Source: a virus
IMG/VR virus record: IMGVR_UViG_3300020220_000137
Location: 1 to 39,275 of that record
Reading direction: 5' to 3' (one strand)
Length of the DNA stretch: 39,275 nt
The position numbers and the translations under genes were made by a program. The notes under the pieces are model-generated. The model had not been told where the DNA came from and made no database searches. It saw only the letters and a list, made by a program, of their open reading frames with translations. Below, in pieces: positions 26,341-33,588 of the stretch. Positions within the stretch are counted from its first letter, which is position 1. Each line of letters begins with the position of its first letter.

Positions 26341-26595
26341 ATGTACATACTAGTTGCCCCAGAGAGCGGTGGTATATATGCCGCAAGGGATATAGAACGC
26401 AAAAAGGTGGTGCAACTTTTTGTGCAGGAAGATGATGCTATTCGGTATTGTAATATGCTTGTTGCAGAAGACTTTCGTGAAAATCTTGAAGTCGTAGAAG
26501 CCGAGGTTAGTACGGTGGTTGCAAATTGCAGGAAATACGGTTATAATTATTGTATAATAGAGCCCAATCAACTACTAGTACCTCCTAAAGAATGA
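26341..26595 (+). CDS. DUF3110-like small protein between gp47 and gp46
   Basis: An 84-residue protein starting at 26341 (MYILVAPESGGIYAARD), 4 bp after gp47; an upstream ATG at 26326 would overlap gp47. The pattern MYIL...GIY, VVQLFVQEDDAIRYCNMLVAEDF and the ending LLVPPKE fits DUF3110, a family of small proteins that is cyanobacterial as far as I know, so host origin is plausible. It shares ATGA with gp46 and so sits inside the recombination operon; its role is unknown. Confidence 0.75.
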   Translation: MYILVAPESGGIYAARDIERKKVVQLFVQEDDAIRYCNMLVAEDFRENLEVVEAEVSTVVANCRKYGYNYCIIEPNQLLVPPKE

Positions 26596-28313
26596 TCACA
26601 TTTGAAACTGTCCGTTGGAAAAATTTCCTTTCAACAGGAAATACCTTTACAGAAATCGGATTACATGAATCTTCATCAACATTGATGATTGGTAGGAATG
26701 GTTCGGGTAAGTCTACCATCTTGGATGCGTTGTGTTTTGGTTTATTCAATAAACCATTTCGTAAAATCAATAAACCACAACTAGTAAATTCAATCAACGA
26801 AAAGGAATGTGTAGTTGAAATTGAATTTACAGCTTCTAATATCAAATATAAGATCGTGCGAGGTATCAAACCAGCTAAGTTTGAGGTGTATAAAGATGGT
26901 AAGTTACTTGATCAAGATGCAGCAACAAAAGATACTCAAAAGTATCTTGAGCAGTCAATTCTAAAACTAAATTATAAGTCTTTCACTCAGGTAGTTATTC
27001 TTGGGAGTAGTACTTTTGTTCCCTTTATGCAACTGCCTGCTGCACATCGGAGAGAAGTTATTGAAGATCTTTTGGATATTGGAATCTTTTCTAATATGAA
27101 TGTGATCCTAAAAGATCGTATCAATGTTCTCAAGCAAAAACAAATAGACTGTGAGCATATGATGAAACTTTGCTCAGAGAAAGTTGTAATGCAAAAGAAA
27201 CATATTGATAGTATTGAGCAAATCAAAGAGGAGCGTCTTGGTGAAAAGGCACAAAAGATTTCTGCCAATAAAAATGAAATTCACAGGATCACTGGAGAAC
27301 TTGGTAATCTCAAGCGGGATATTGAATCTAAAGCAATCGACATCACAAAGAGAAAAGAGGTATCAGAAAAATTAGATAAACTCAAAGATGTACGTGCAAG
27401 AGTCAGTCAAAAACGTAATCTTGTTCGGAATGAACTGAAGTTCTTTTTAGATAATGATGTTTGCCCAACATGCACCCAAAACATTACTCCAGAGTTCAAA
27501 GAACAAAAGAAAAAAAGTCTTGATGAGAAAGATACTGAATATAAAGATGCAATAGATCAAATGGTATCTAAAGTTGATGTACTTGTAGAAGAACTTCATT
27601 CTCTTGAAGAGCAATCTAGAGAACTGCAAACTATGAGATCTATACACATTTCCCTTGAACGAGAGATCGTCAGGATGGAATTTGAGAATCTCAATATTGA
27701 AAAAGAGATTCAAGATCTACAAACTAACCAAACAAATGTTGAAGTTGAAAAAACTGCATTGGTTGAATATTCAAAGGAACTTGAGTCAACGTCTATTGCT
27801 TGCTCTCAAGTAGATAAAGAATTTGATGAGTATCGAATTATTTCAAACCTTCTGAAAGATTCTGGAATCAAGAGTCGTATAATCAGAAAGTATATTCCAG
27901 TGTTCAATCAATTGATAAACAAGTATCTTCAAAGCATGGATTTTTATGTGAACTTCTCTTTAGACGAGAACTTTGACGAAAAAATTATGTCTCGGTTTAG
28001 AGATGATTTTTCATACGCATCTTTTTCTGAGGGCGAAAAGCAAAAGATTGATCTGGCACTCTTGTTTACTTGGAGAGAAATTGCCAGAATGAAGAACAGT
28101 GTTTCCACAAATCTTTTGATTCTTGATGAAGTTTTTGATAGTTCTTTGGATGAGAGTGGCACACAAGAGTTGATGAAGATCTTGCGTAATCTTGGGAATG
28201 ATGCTAATATATTTGTTATCTCCCACAAGGGAGAGATTCTAGTTGATAAGTTCCTGAGGACTGCTATCTTTGAAAAAGTCAATGACTTTTCTAAAATGAA
28301 GTACGATGGATAA
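26592..28313 (+). CDS. 46: Recombination ATPase gp46 (Rad50/SbcC-type)
   Basis: A 573-residue SMC-like ATPase, partner of gp47. Walker A GRNGSGKS (34-41), a long coiled coil interrupted by a zinc-hook CPTC (290-293), ABC signature SFSEGEKQK (476-484), and Walker B LLILDE (507-512). T4 gp46 is 560 aa. The gene is AT-rich with early-type codon use and ends just before the tRNA cluster. Confidence 0.97.
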   Translation: MITFETVRWKNFLSTGNTFTEIGLHESSSTLMIGRNGSGKSTILDALCFGLFNKPFRKINKPQLVNSINEKECVVEIEFTASNIKYKIVRGIKPAKFEVYKDGKLLDQDAATKDTQKYLEQSILKLNYKSFTQVVILGSSTFVPFMQLPAAHRREVIEDLLDIGIFSNMNVILKDRINVLKQKQIDCEHMMKLCSEKVVMQKKHIDSIEQIKEERLGEKAQKISANKNEIHRITGELGNLKRDIESKAIDITKRKEVSEKLDKLKDVRARVSQKRNLVRNELKFFLDNDVCPTCTQNITPEFKEQKKKSLDEKDTEYKDAIDQMVSKVDVLVEELHSLEEQSRELQTMRSIHISLEREIVRMEFENLNIEKEIQDLQTNQTNVEVEKTALVEYSKELESTSIACSQVDKEFDEYRIISNLLKDSGIKSRIIRKYIPVFNQLINKYLQSMDFYVNFSLDENFDEKIMSRFRDDFSYASFSEGEKQKIDLALLFTWREIARMKNSVSTNLLILDEVFDSSLDESGTQELMKILRNLGNDANIFVISHKGEILVDKFLRTAIFEKVNDFSKMKYDG

Positions 28314-28316
28314 ATA
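28309..28316 (+). promoter_or_regulatory. Late-type box (GATAAATA) ahead of the tRNA cluster
   Basis: GATAAATA overlaps the gp46 stop and continues TAAATAACC, 7 bp before the first tRNA. The same TAAATAACC string occurs before gp23 and in the following small-gene region. It may give the tRNAs late expression. Confidence 0.5.
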
Positions 28317-28322
28317 ACCCCT

Positions 28323-28410
28323 GGAGAGGTGGCCGAGTGGTTTATGGCAGCAGTCTTGAAAACTGCCGATGTGAAAGCATCCGTTGGTTCGAATCCTACC
28401 CTCTCCGCCA
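28323..28410 (+). tRNA. tRNA-Ser (UGA)
   Basis: Class II tRNA: acceptor GGAGAGG/CCTCTCC, anticodon stem-loop GCAGT-CTTGAAA-ACTGC with anticodon TGA, variable arm with GATG/CATC stem, TTCGAAT loop, discriminator G and an encoded CCA (28408-28410). One T-T mismatch in the T stem. It decodes UCA-type serine codons. Confidence 0.93.
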
Positions 28411-28484
28411 CGGAATGTAGCTCAGCTTGGTAGAGCACTCGCTTTGGGAGCGAGAAGTCGCAGGTTCGAATCCTGTCATTCCGA
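28411..28484 (+). tRNA. tRNA-Pro (UGG)
   Basis: Begins directly after the CCA of tRNA-Ser. Acceptor CGGAATG/CATTCCG, with the C1-G72 pair usual for proline tRNAs; anticodon stem CTCGC/GCGAG around TTTGGGA (anticodon TGG); TTCGAAT loop; discriminator A. The CCA end is not encoded. 74 nt. Confidence 0.93.
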
Positions 28485-28488
28485 CCTT

Positions 28489-28581
28489 GGGAGTGTAGCT
28501 CAATTGGCAGAGCGGAAAGCTTATACCTTTCGTATACGGCAGATTACCGTGCGGTTGGGGGTTCGAGTCCCTCCACTCCTA
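28489..28581 (+). tRNA. Probable tRNA-Ile (UAU) with an unusually long variable region
   Basis: Acceptor GGGAGTG/CACTCCT (G1-U72 wobble), class I D arm (GCTC...GAGC), perfect anticodon stem GAAAG/CTTTC around CTTATAC (anticodon TAT), T arm GGGGG-TTCGAGT-CCCTC, discriminator A. Between anticodon and T arms lie 25 nt instead of 4-5, containing ACGG-CAGATTA-CCGT. A UAU tRNA should be class I isoleucine, so identity is uncertain; folding of the extra arm needs checking. Confidence 0.6.
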
Positions 28582-28582
28582 C

Positions 28583-28611
28583 TTGACAATCTAACATAAA
28601 TACTCTATACT
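28583..28611 (+). promoter_or_regulatory. Strong sigma-70 promoter after the tRNA cluster
   Basis: -35 TTGACA (28583-28588, perfect), 17-bp spacer, -10 TATACT (28606-28611). The spacer contains CATAAATA (28595-28602), a late-like box, so this site may work in both phases. Drives the genes from 28635. Confidence 0.85.
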
Positions 28612-28634
28612 GATCAACATATATCATTTTAGTC

Positions 28635-28835
28635 ATGGCACACTACAAACCATACTCTCCTGAGTGGCATCGTTATCGGTATTTGAAAGAAGCACTAGAC
28701 AAGTATCTGGATGAATATATCGACAACGAAGTAATTCTTGAAGACATCACTGATATTTTATCTGAACGCTCTGAAAAAGCATATGAGGAATTCAGCAGGG
28801 TGAATGAATTGGAATCACTGATCAATGCTAAATAA
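28635..28835 (+). CDS. 66-aa hypothetical protein
   Basis: First gene after the strong promoter. A 66-residue charged, mostly helical protein: an aromatic N-terminus (MAHYKPYSPEWHRYRY) followed by acidic helices (DKYLDEYIDNEVILEDITDI). No cysteines or membrane segment. Early expression from the promoter suggests a small host- or phage-regulatory protein, but this is inference. Confidence 0.65.
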   Translation: MAHYKPYSPEWHRYRYLKEALDKYLDEYIDNEVILEDITDILSERSEKAYEEFSRVNELESLINAK

Positions 28836-28851
28836 CCCTATTTGGAAAACT

Positions 28852-28923
28852 ATGAGATCAACTAATAGGGGATGCTGTGGGGCAGGATGTCCTGATTGCC
28901 CCTTCCGACCTAAAAATAAATAA
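28852..28923 (+). CDS. 23-aa cysteine-rich miniprotein (CCxxxCxxC)
   Basis: A 24-codon ORF encoding RGCCGAGCPDCPFRP at its core. The four clustered cysteines recall the short C-terminal motif CCGxGCxxCPY of small bacterial proteins I associate with DUF5522, usually part of a longer protein. A late-type AATAAATA overlaps its stop. The local spacing (16 bp after the previous stop, 20 bp before the next gene) allows a real gene. Metal binding is a reasonable inference. Below normal gene-calling limits. Confidence 0.6.
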   Translation: MRSTNRGCCGAGCPDCPFRPKNK

Positions 28924-28925
28924 CC
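28915..28925 (+). promoter_or_regulatory. Late-type box (AATAAATA + ACC) before the 28944 gene
   Basis: AATAAATA (28915-28922) followed by ACC, overlapping the stop of the miniprotein and 21 bp before the next ATG. A weaker related string, CTAAATAACCC, lies at 28828-28838 upstream of the miniprotein. Confidence 0.45.
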
Positions 28926-28943
28926 TTACATCTGGAAAATCTT

Positions 28944-29270
28944 ATGCTCTCTACACAGTATCGTTTACGCTTGGAAGAAATCTGTAGAAAGATTAGTTTA
29001 CATGAAAGCGTAGGGTTAGAAGATATGATTTGGGCAGAGAAGCTAGGTAAAGCAAACCGCACTGCAGGCACCATGCTACGTCAAGCAAGACGTAAAGCAG
29101 AGAATCCAGACATGCAGGAAGGTGATATGGATGATTTTCTAAACCAATTGGACATTGGTGGAACTGGGCATGAGCGTTTTGGTCATCGTGGGTTTAGAAA
29201 TATTGACGATATGACTGACTGGTGGACTGAAGGCAGAGATAAACCTGATGACTGGAGACAAAGAGATTAG
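28944..29270 (+). CDS. 108-aa hypothetical protein
   Basis: A soluble protein with a helical basic N-terminal half (YRLRLEEICRKISL; MLRQARRKAENPD) and an acidic, Trp- and Gly-rich C-terminal half (MDDFLNQLDIGGTGHERFGH; DDMTDWWTEGRD). It ends 30 bp before the VWA gene, so the two may be co-transcribed. No domain recognised. Confidence 0.7.
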   Translation: MLSTQYRLRLEEICRKISLHESVGLEDMIWAEKLGKANRTAGTMLRQARRKAENPDMQEGDMDDFLNQLDIGGTGHERFGHRGFRNIDDMTDWWTEGRDKPDDWRQRD

Positions 29271-29282
29271 TGGCACAACCTG

Positions 29283-29312
29283 TTGACAGCGAGGGGTAGT
29301 ATGCCCTATACT
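29283..29312 (+). promoter_or_regulatory. Possible sigma-70 promoter overlapping the VWA gene start
   Basis: TTGACA (29283-29288), 18-bp spacer, TATACT (29307-29312). Transcription would begin near 29319, after the ATG at 29301, and would instead favour the in-frame ATG at 29337. The site is sequence-perfect at -35 but conflicts with the longer reading frame. Confidence 0.45.
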
Positions 29313-31430
29313 AGTAAGGTATTCAGGAACACCGAGATGCTTGTCAACACCGACGTAAAAGGAACACTTGCTAAATTACTGGCAACTGAAAACCTTCATG
29401 TTGAGCACCGTAAGATTTCTACGGCATACTTCGATGTTCACAAACGTGTGCTTGCCCTTCCAATTTGGAAAGATGTTACAGGTGACGTGTACGACCTTCT
29501 AGTGGGTCATGAAGTGGGTCATGCCCTCTATACCCCTGAAGATGATTATAAGACCGCTCCAAAGGATTATATCAACGTTCTAGAGGATGCTAGAATTGAA
29601 CGTAAGATGAAAGTTACTTACCCAGGACTTCGTAAATCTTTTTATCGCGGATACCAAGAACTAAACAATAAGAATTTCTTTGGAACCAACGATAAAGATA
29701 TTTCTAAGTATAACCTACTGGATAGGATCAATCTTCATTTCAAAGTTGGCACAGTCGATTGTATTTCAATTCCCTTTACAGAAGAAGAATTGCAATGGGT
29801 TGATCGCACAGCCAATACTGTGACTTTTGAAGACGTAGTAACACTTGCAGAAGAACTTTATGAATACTGCAAATCTACAGTAGTAGAAGAGATTACTCCT
29901 CCGCCACCACCTCCTTCAAATAACGGTGGAAATACACATTCTGATGAATATGATCCACAACCATCTGATGGAGAATATGATGATGAAGAAGAATGGGAGA
30001 CTAAAGATGGGTTTACCAATGAAAAAACTGAAACCTCTGCATCAGATATCCAGGGTGGAGATACAAGTCAAGATATTCAAAACTCTCTGACACAACAATC
30101 ACTTATTGAAAATCAAGAAACTCTTCTTGATGATAGTGCTCGTGAGTGGGTATATTTGACAATCCCTACTATAGATATGGATCATCATTTGGTTCCTTGG
30201 AGAAAAGTTGCAAATGATCTTCGCAGCTTCTATAACGACACGTATGTTACGTGCTCAAATGTTGAAGGTAGTTTCCGTAGATATGCTCTCTATAAGCGTG
30301 GGGCACAGAAATCTGTAAATTATCTTGTCAAACAATTTGAGATGAAGAAGTCTGCAGATCAATACGCTCGTTCTAGCATTGCAAAAACTGGAGTTCTAGA
30401 TACTAACAAACTTCATAACTATCAAATCACTGAAGATATTTTCAAAAAAATTACAGTGGTTCCTGACGGTAAAAATCATGGACTGATCTTCCAATTGGAC
30501 TGGTCTGGATCTATGCAGGGAGTTATTATGGATACTCTCAAACAACTCTATAACCTAATCTGGTTCTGTCAAAAAGTTTCCATTCCATTTGAAGTTTATG
30601 CATTTCAAAGTGGACTTCGTGACTCTCACGAATCACCTCAGGAAAAGGATTTGCATACCATTTATATTGGTAAAGACTTCAGGTTGATTCAGTTATTCTC
30701 CTCCGAAATGAATACTCGTGTTCTTGATCAACAAATGAAACATGTTTGGTCTCAGTGTTGGGGTATGGCGTCTCATGGTTATAGTCATGCATACGTTACA
30801 AGATATATGCTTGGTGGAACTCCTTTGGTTCAAGCAATCATTGCTACTAGGCAACTAGTTGCAAATTTCATCAAACGTGAAAAAGTGCAAAAGGTGAATG
30901 TTGTTTGTCTGACTGATGGTGAAGCAAATCCAATGAGTTATATTCTCCAGGATCGTACTGGTAACTATAGATGTTCAATGCTTTGTCATAACACAGCTAA
31001 AGTTCATATTCTCATTGACCCTATTTCTAAACGGCAACGTCGTATTTCACCTTACCCCAATCAAACTACAACTGAAATTGTTTCTTTCTACCGTAGTATT
31101 ACTGATTACAACTGGATCGGATTCCGTCTCTGCTCAAAGGGTGAGATGCAGCAAAATGTTACAGCGATCAATTCTGATAGTGCTTATGTCAAAAAGGCAA
31201 TCGACTGTTGGAATAAAGAACGTTATGTTGAACTTCGTAACGGTAGTGGATTTGATGTTCAATATATGATGCCAAACAAGTATATTGGTGAAGGAACTGA
31301 AGAACTCACTGTTTCTCAGAAAGGTGAGATTGCAACCAAAACTGAACTACATCGGGCATTCAAAAAGCATATGGGATCTAAAATGGCAAACAAAACTTTT
31401 CTCAATAAATTTGTGGAGATGATTGCATGA
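29301..31430 (+). CDS. HExxH metallopeptidase-like protein with VWA domain (CobT-like)
   Basis: A 709-residue protein. Residues 70-74 are HEVGH with a downstream NVLEDARIERK (about 92-102) that could supply the third zinc ligand; CobT and related VWA proteins carry a comparable EDAR/EQAR element. A Pro-rich and acidic linker (about 199-245) leads to a von Willebrand A domain with an intact MIDAS motif DWSGSM (400-405) and a later LTDGEAN. The start at 29301 has GAGGGG upstream; TTG 29283 is rejected and 29337 is possible. Two genes later is a CobS/MoxR AAA+ ATPase, the usual partner of VWA proteins. A remodelling or metal-insertion machine is inferred. Confidence 0.82.
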   Translation: MPYTSKVFRNTEMLVNTDVKGTLAKLLATENLHVEHRKISTAYFDVHKRVLALPIWKDVTGDVYDLLVGHEVGHALYTPEDDYKTAPKDYINVLEDARIERKMKVTYPGLRKSFYRGYQELNNKNFFGTNDKDISKYNLLDRINLHFKVGTVDCISIPFTEEELQWVDRTANTVTFEDVVTLAEELYEYCKSTVVEEITPPPPPPSNNGGNTHSDEYDPQPSDGEYDDEEEWETKDGFTNEKTETSASDIQGGDTSQDIQNSLTQQSLIENQETLLDDSAREWVYLTIPTIDMDHHLVPWRKVANDLRSFYNDTYVTCSNVEGSFRRYALYKRGAQKSVNYLVKQFEMKKSADQYARSSIAKTGVLDTNKLHNYQITEDIFKKITVVPDGKNHGLIFQLDWSGSMQGVIMDTLKQLYNLIWFCQKVSIPFEVYAFQSGLRDSHESPQEKDLHTIYIGKDFRLIQLFSSEMNTRVLDQQMKHVWSQCWGMASHGYSHAYVTRYMLGGTPLVQAIIATRQLVANFIKREKVQKVNVVCLTDGEANPMSYILQDRTGNYRCSMLCHNTAKVHILIDPISKRQRRISPYPNQTTTEIVSFYRSITDYNWIGFRLCSKGEMQQNVTAINSDSAYVKKAIDCWNKERYVELRNGSGFDVQYMMPNKYIGEGTEELTVSQKGEIATKTELHRAFKKHMGSKMANKTFLNKFVEMIA

Positions 31431-31576
31431 AGTGGGAAGTTACTTACAAAATAAAAGCAACTGGTTCTAAGTACCATAAAAAAATTGTTGAAGCAACTAC
31501 ACAATATGAAGCAAAATCCCTTGCCCAATGTGAGATGCCTGATGCTATACTGTGTGGAAATCCCCGACCCCTATGA
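31427..31576 (+). CDS. 49-aa hypothetical protein
   Basis: Starts in an ATGA overlap with the VWA gene and ends in another with the next gene (ATG at 31573). The product begins MKWEVTYKIKATGSKYHKK and continues VEATTQYEAKSLAQCEMPDA, a short beta-hairpin-plus-helix pattern common to many tiny phage proteins. Two cysteines. Tight coupling on both sides argues that it is translated. Confidence 0.6.
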   Translation: MKWEVTYKIKATGSKYHKKIVEATTQYEAKSLAQCEMPDAILCGNPRPL

Positions 31577-32082
31577 ATATTTTTGTCACTAATAAGTATC
31601 CTGCAGAATCTGCGATTGTTTTGCCAGACAAGCATATCGTAAAGATGCCACTCGAATGTTGTCAAATGTTATCTATTGTAGCATCCAAGTGGTATCACAA
31701 CTATGGACCTCTACCAAAACTAGATGGCAAACCTTATGCAACTGAAAAAGGTGCATTTAGAAATCATCCCTGTACTCAATGGGCTGCAAAGTCTGTACAC
31801 AATGCATACTGGTTGATCAAACATGGAATGAATCTATGTGATGAATATGCAGTACGTTACAACAAAATACACTCGTGTTATAATACTTTGCTTTCAGCAT
31901 ATTATCTTTTCCCCAAAGGAAAGGTTACAAAAGTAACACCATTTGTACGTGCAATGCCAGATATATATAAATTTGACGACAGCATAGATACCTATAGTGC
32001 TTACAAAATATACATTGCATCAAAACCCTGGGTTGCTAGTAATTATATCAAACTGCCTCAACGCAAACCAGAGTGGGTTTGA
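31573..32082 (+). CDS. 169-aa conserved phage protein of unknown function
   Basis: Start at ATG 31573; the GTG at 31552 is not favoured. Family-like elements: MNIFVTNKYPAESA, LPDKHIVKMPLECCQML, AFRNHPCTQWAAKS, CDEYAVRYNKIHSC and TPFVRAMPDIYK. Conserved His, Cys, Lys and Trp residues in these elements suggest an enzyme. Some relatives are, to my recollection, annotated as pyrimidine-dimer glycosylase-like, but it does not resemble T4 DenV in sequence, so I leave the function open. Confidence 0.7.
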   Translation: MNIFVTNKYPAESAIVLPDKHIVKMPLECCQMLSIVASKWYHNYGPLPKLDGKPYATEKGAFRNHPCTQWAAKSVHNAYWLIKHGMNLCDEYAVRYNKIHSCYNTLLSAYYLFPKGKVTKVTPFVRAMPDIYKFDDSIDTYSAYKIYIASKPWVASNYIKLPQRKPEWV

Positions 32083-32110
32083 TGGTCAGTTAGCCAACTG
32101 GACTTGACTC

Positions 32111-32139
32111 TTGCCATTTACGATTCCTAGTGCTATAAT
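32111..32139 (+). promoter_or_regulatory. Sigma-70 promoter with extended -10 for the AAA+ gene
   Basis: -35 TTGCCA (32111-32116), 17-bp spacer, -10 TATAAT (32134-32139) preceded by TGC (extended -10). Transcription would start near 32146, 20 bp before the ATG at 32166. Confidence 0.85.
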
Positions 32140-32165
32140 AACAAGGTACACAAAGAGGACACACG

Positions 32166-33251
32166 ATGCCTAAACCTAGCGTAAGCACCGAGCAACTGGT
32201 TCAGACTTTGACCGATAGCTTTGGTAAAACAGTAAATGCTAAACAGGTGCAAACAGTTGCTGATCAACTTGGCATCACTTATATTACTGCGTCTAGAAAA
32301 CTTGATCAGTTCAAGGAAGGTCGTGGTAAATGGAATCTTACCACTCAAGAAGTACGGCAACAACTTGAAACAATAATTTCATCATTTGTTCCATCATCTG
32401 ATAGTAACTTTGTTCCTTTCGGTAACTTCAGTGACATCAAAAAAATTATTCGCAGTAAACAGTTCTATCCAATTTTTATTACTGGACTATCTGGAAATGG
32501 AAAAACTGTTGGTGTTGAACAAGCATGTGCTCAACTACAACGTGATTTGATTCGTGTAAACATTACGATTGAGACTGATGAAGATGACCTTATTGGCGGT
32601 TTCCGCCTTGTTGATGGTGCCACTGTTTGGCACAATGGTCCAGTTATTGAAGCCCTCGAACGAGGGGCGGTCTTGTTACTTGACGAGATTGACCTTGCCT
32701 CCAACAAAATCCTTTGTCTACAATCCGTGCTAGAAGGTAAAGGAGTCTTCTTGAAGAAGATCGGTCGTTATGTTCAACCTGCGCCTGGATTCACAGTAGT
32801 TGCCACTGCTAACACCAAAGGTAAAGGTTCTGACGATGGACGCTTCATCGGCACTAACGTGTTGAACGAAGCATTCCTTGAGAGGTTCCCAATCACACTT
32901 GAGCAGGACTATCCTACTGCTAATATCGAAACTAAAATTCTTACCAACTATGGTTGCGATACTGAGTTTGCTGATAATCTAGTGAAGTGGGCAGGCGTTA
33001 TCCGCAAGACTTTCTTTGATGGTGGTGTTGATGAAGTTATTAGCACTCGTCGTCTTGTGCATATTGTTGAAGCGTACAATATCTTTGGTGATCGACTCAA
33101 AGCAATTCAAGTTTGCGTGAATCGATTTGATGAAGATACTAAGCAATCCTTTGTCGAACTCTACACCAAGGTTGATTCTGGTGAAGATCCCGATGATGAC
33201 GAATCTCCAGAAGAGATGGTGCGGCGTCATGCTATGGAATCGATCTCTTGA
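32166..33251 (+). CDS. cobS: CobS/MoxR-type AAA+ ATPase
   Basis: A 361-residue AAA+ protein of the MoxR/CobS branch. The N-terminal region (1-75) reads as helix-turn-helix-like (VADQLGITYITASRKLDQFK). Walker A is GLSGNGKT (107-114), Walker B LLLDEID (170-176), sensor 1 ATANT (213-217), and Arg240 in LERF fits the arginine finger. In bacteria CobS works with CobT in cobaltochelatase, while MoxR ATPases work with VWA proteins. The gene is near-universal in cyanomyoviruses, where it is called cobS. The VWA/HExxH partner lies just upstream; no CobN-like subunit is in this window. Confidence 0.88.
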   Translation: MPKPSVSTEQLVQTLTDSFGKTVNAKQVQTVADQLGITYITASRKLDQFKEGRGKWNLTTQEVRQQLETIISSFVPSSDSNFVPFGNFSDIKKIIRSKQFYPIFITGLSGNGKTVGVEQACAQLQRDLIRVNITIETDEDDLIGGFRLVDGATVWHNGPVIEALERGAVLLLDEIDLASNKILCLQSVLEGKGVFLKKIGRYVQPAPGFTVVATANTKGKGSDDGRFIGTNVLNEAFLERFPITLEQDYPTANIETKILTNYGCDTEFADNLVKWAGVIRKTFFDGGVDEVISTRRLVHIVEAYNIFGDRLKAIQVCVNRFDEDTKQSFVELYTKVDSGEDPDDDESPEEMVRRHAMESIS

Positions 33252-33276
33252 CATATCAAACTGAAATCTCTATAAT
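33248..33276 (+). promoter_or_regulatory. Full-consensus sigma-70 promoter for the DUF3310/gp45 block
   Basis: TTGACA (33248-33253, overlapping the cobS stop), exactly 17 bp, TATAAT (33271-33276). Both hexamers are perfect. It would fire early and drive the 95-aa gene, the sliding clamp and probably the replication genes after them. Confidence 0.9.
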
Positions 33277-33300
33277 AGAAGAACAACTCTATCTTTCATT

Positions 33301-33588
33301 ATGAACTTGAAGTACAACGAAGACGTAATTCTTGACGAATTACGTCAATACATTATGAACACTTACACCCAACACTATTCTGTTGGCGATGATAAGATTC
33401 AAACTCTAGATTTGATTGAGGCATGTGGTGACGGCGAAGCTTTTTGCCGTAGTAATATCTTGAAGTATGCTTCACGATATGATAAAAAAGGTAGCGCCCG
33501 CATGGACATTATGAAAGTGCTACATTATGCAGTTCTTCTGCTAAACTTCAATGACAAAAATGCCACCCGTGACAATTACAACCAATGA
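33301..33588 (+). CDS. DUF3310-like small protein
   Basis: A 95-residue protein with the pattern of phage DUF3310 proteins: TLDLIEACGDGEAFCRSN, then ILKYASRYDKKG, then MDIMKVLHYAVLLLNF. The family's helical bundle has been compared with nucleotide-metabolism proteins, but its activity is not settled. First gene after a consensus promoter, overlapping gp45 by 4 nt. Confidence 0.75.
   Translation: MNLKYNEDVILDELRQYIMNTYTQHYSVGDDKIQTLDLIEACGDGEAFCRSNILKYASRYDKKGSARMDIMKVLHYAVLLLNFNDKNATRDNYNQ

Noticed and set aside
28489-28581. Reading the third tRNA as tRNA-Tyr (GTA) or tRNA-Ile (GAT)
   Set aside because: GTA does not fall in a paired anticodon loop, and the GAT loop (CAGATTA) lacks U33; only the TAT arm is fully paired with U33.
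32104-32109. TTGACT as the -35 of the cobS promoter
   Set aside because: The spacer to TATAAT would be 24 bp. TTGCCA at 32111 gives 17 bp.
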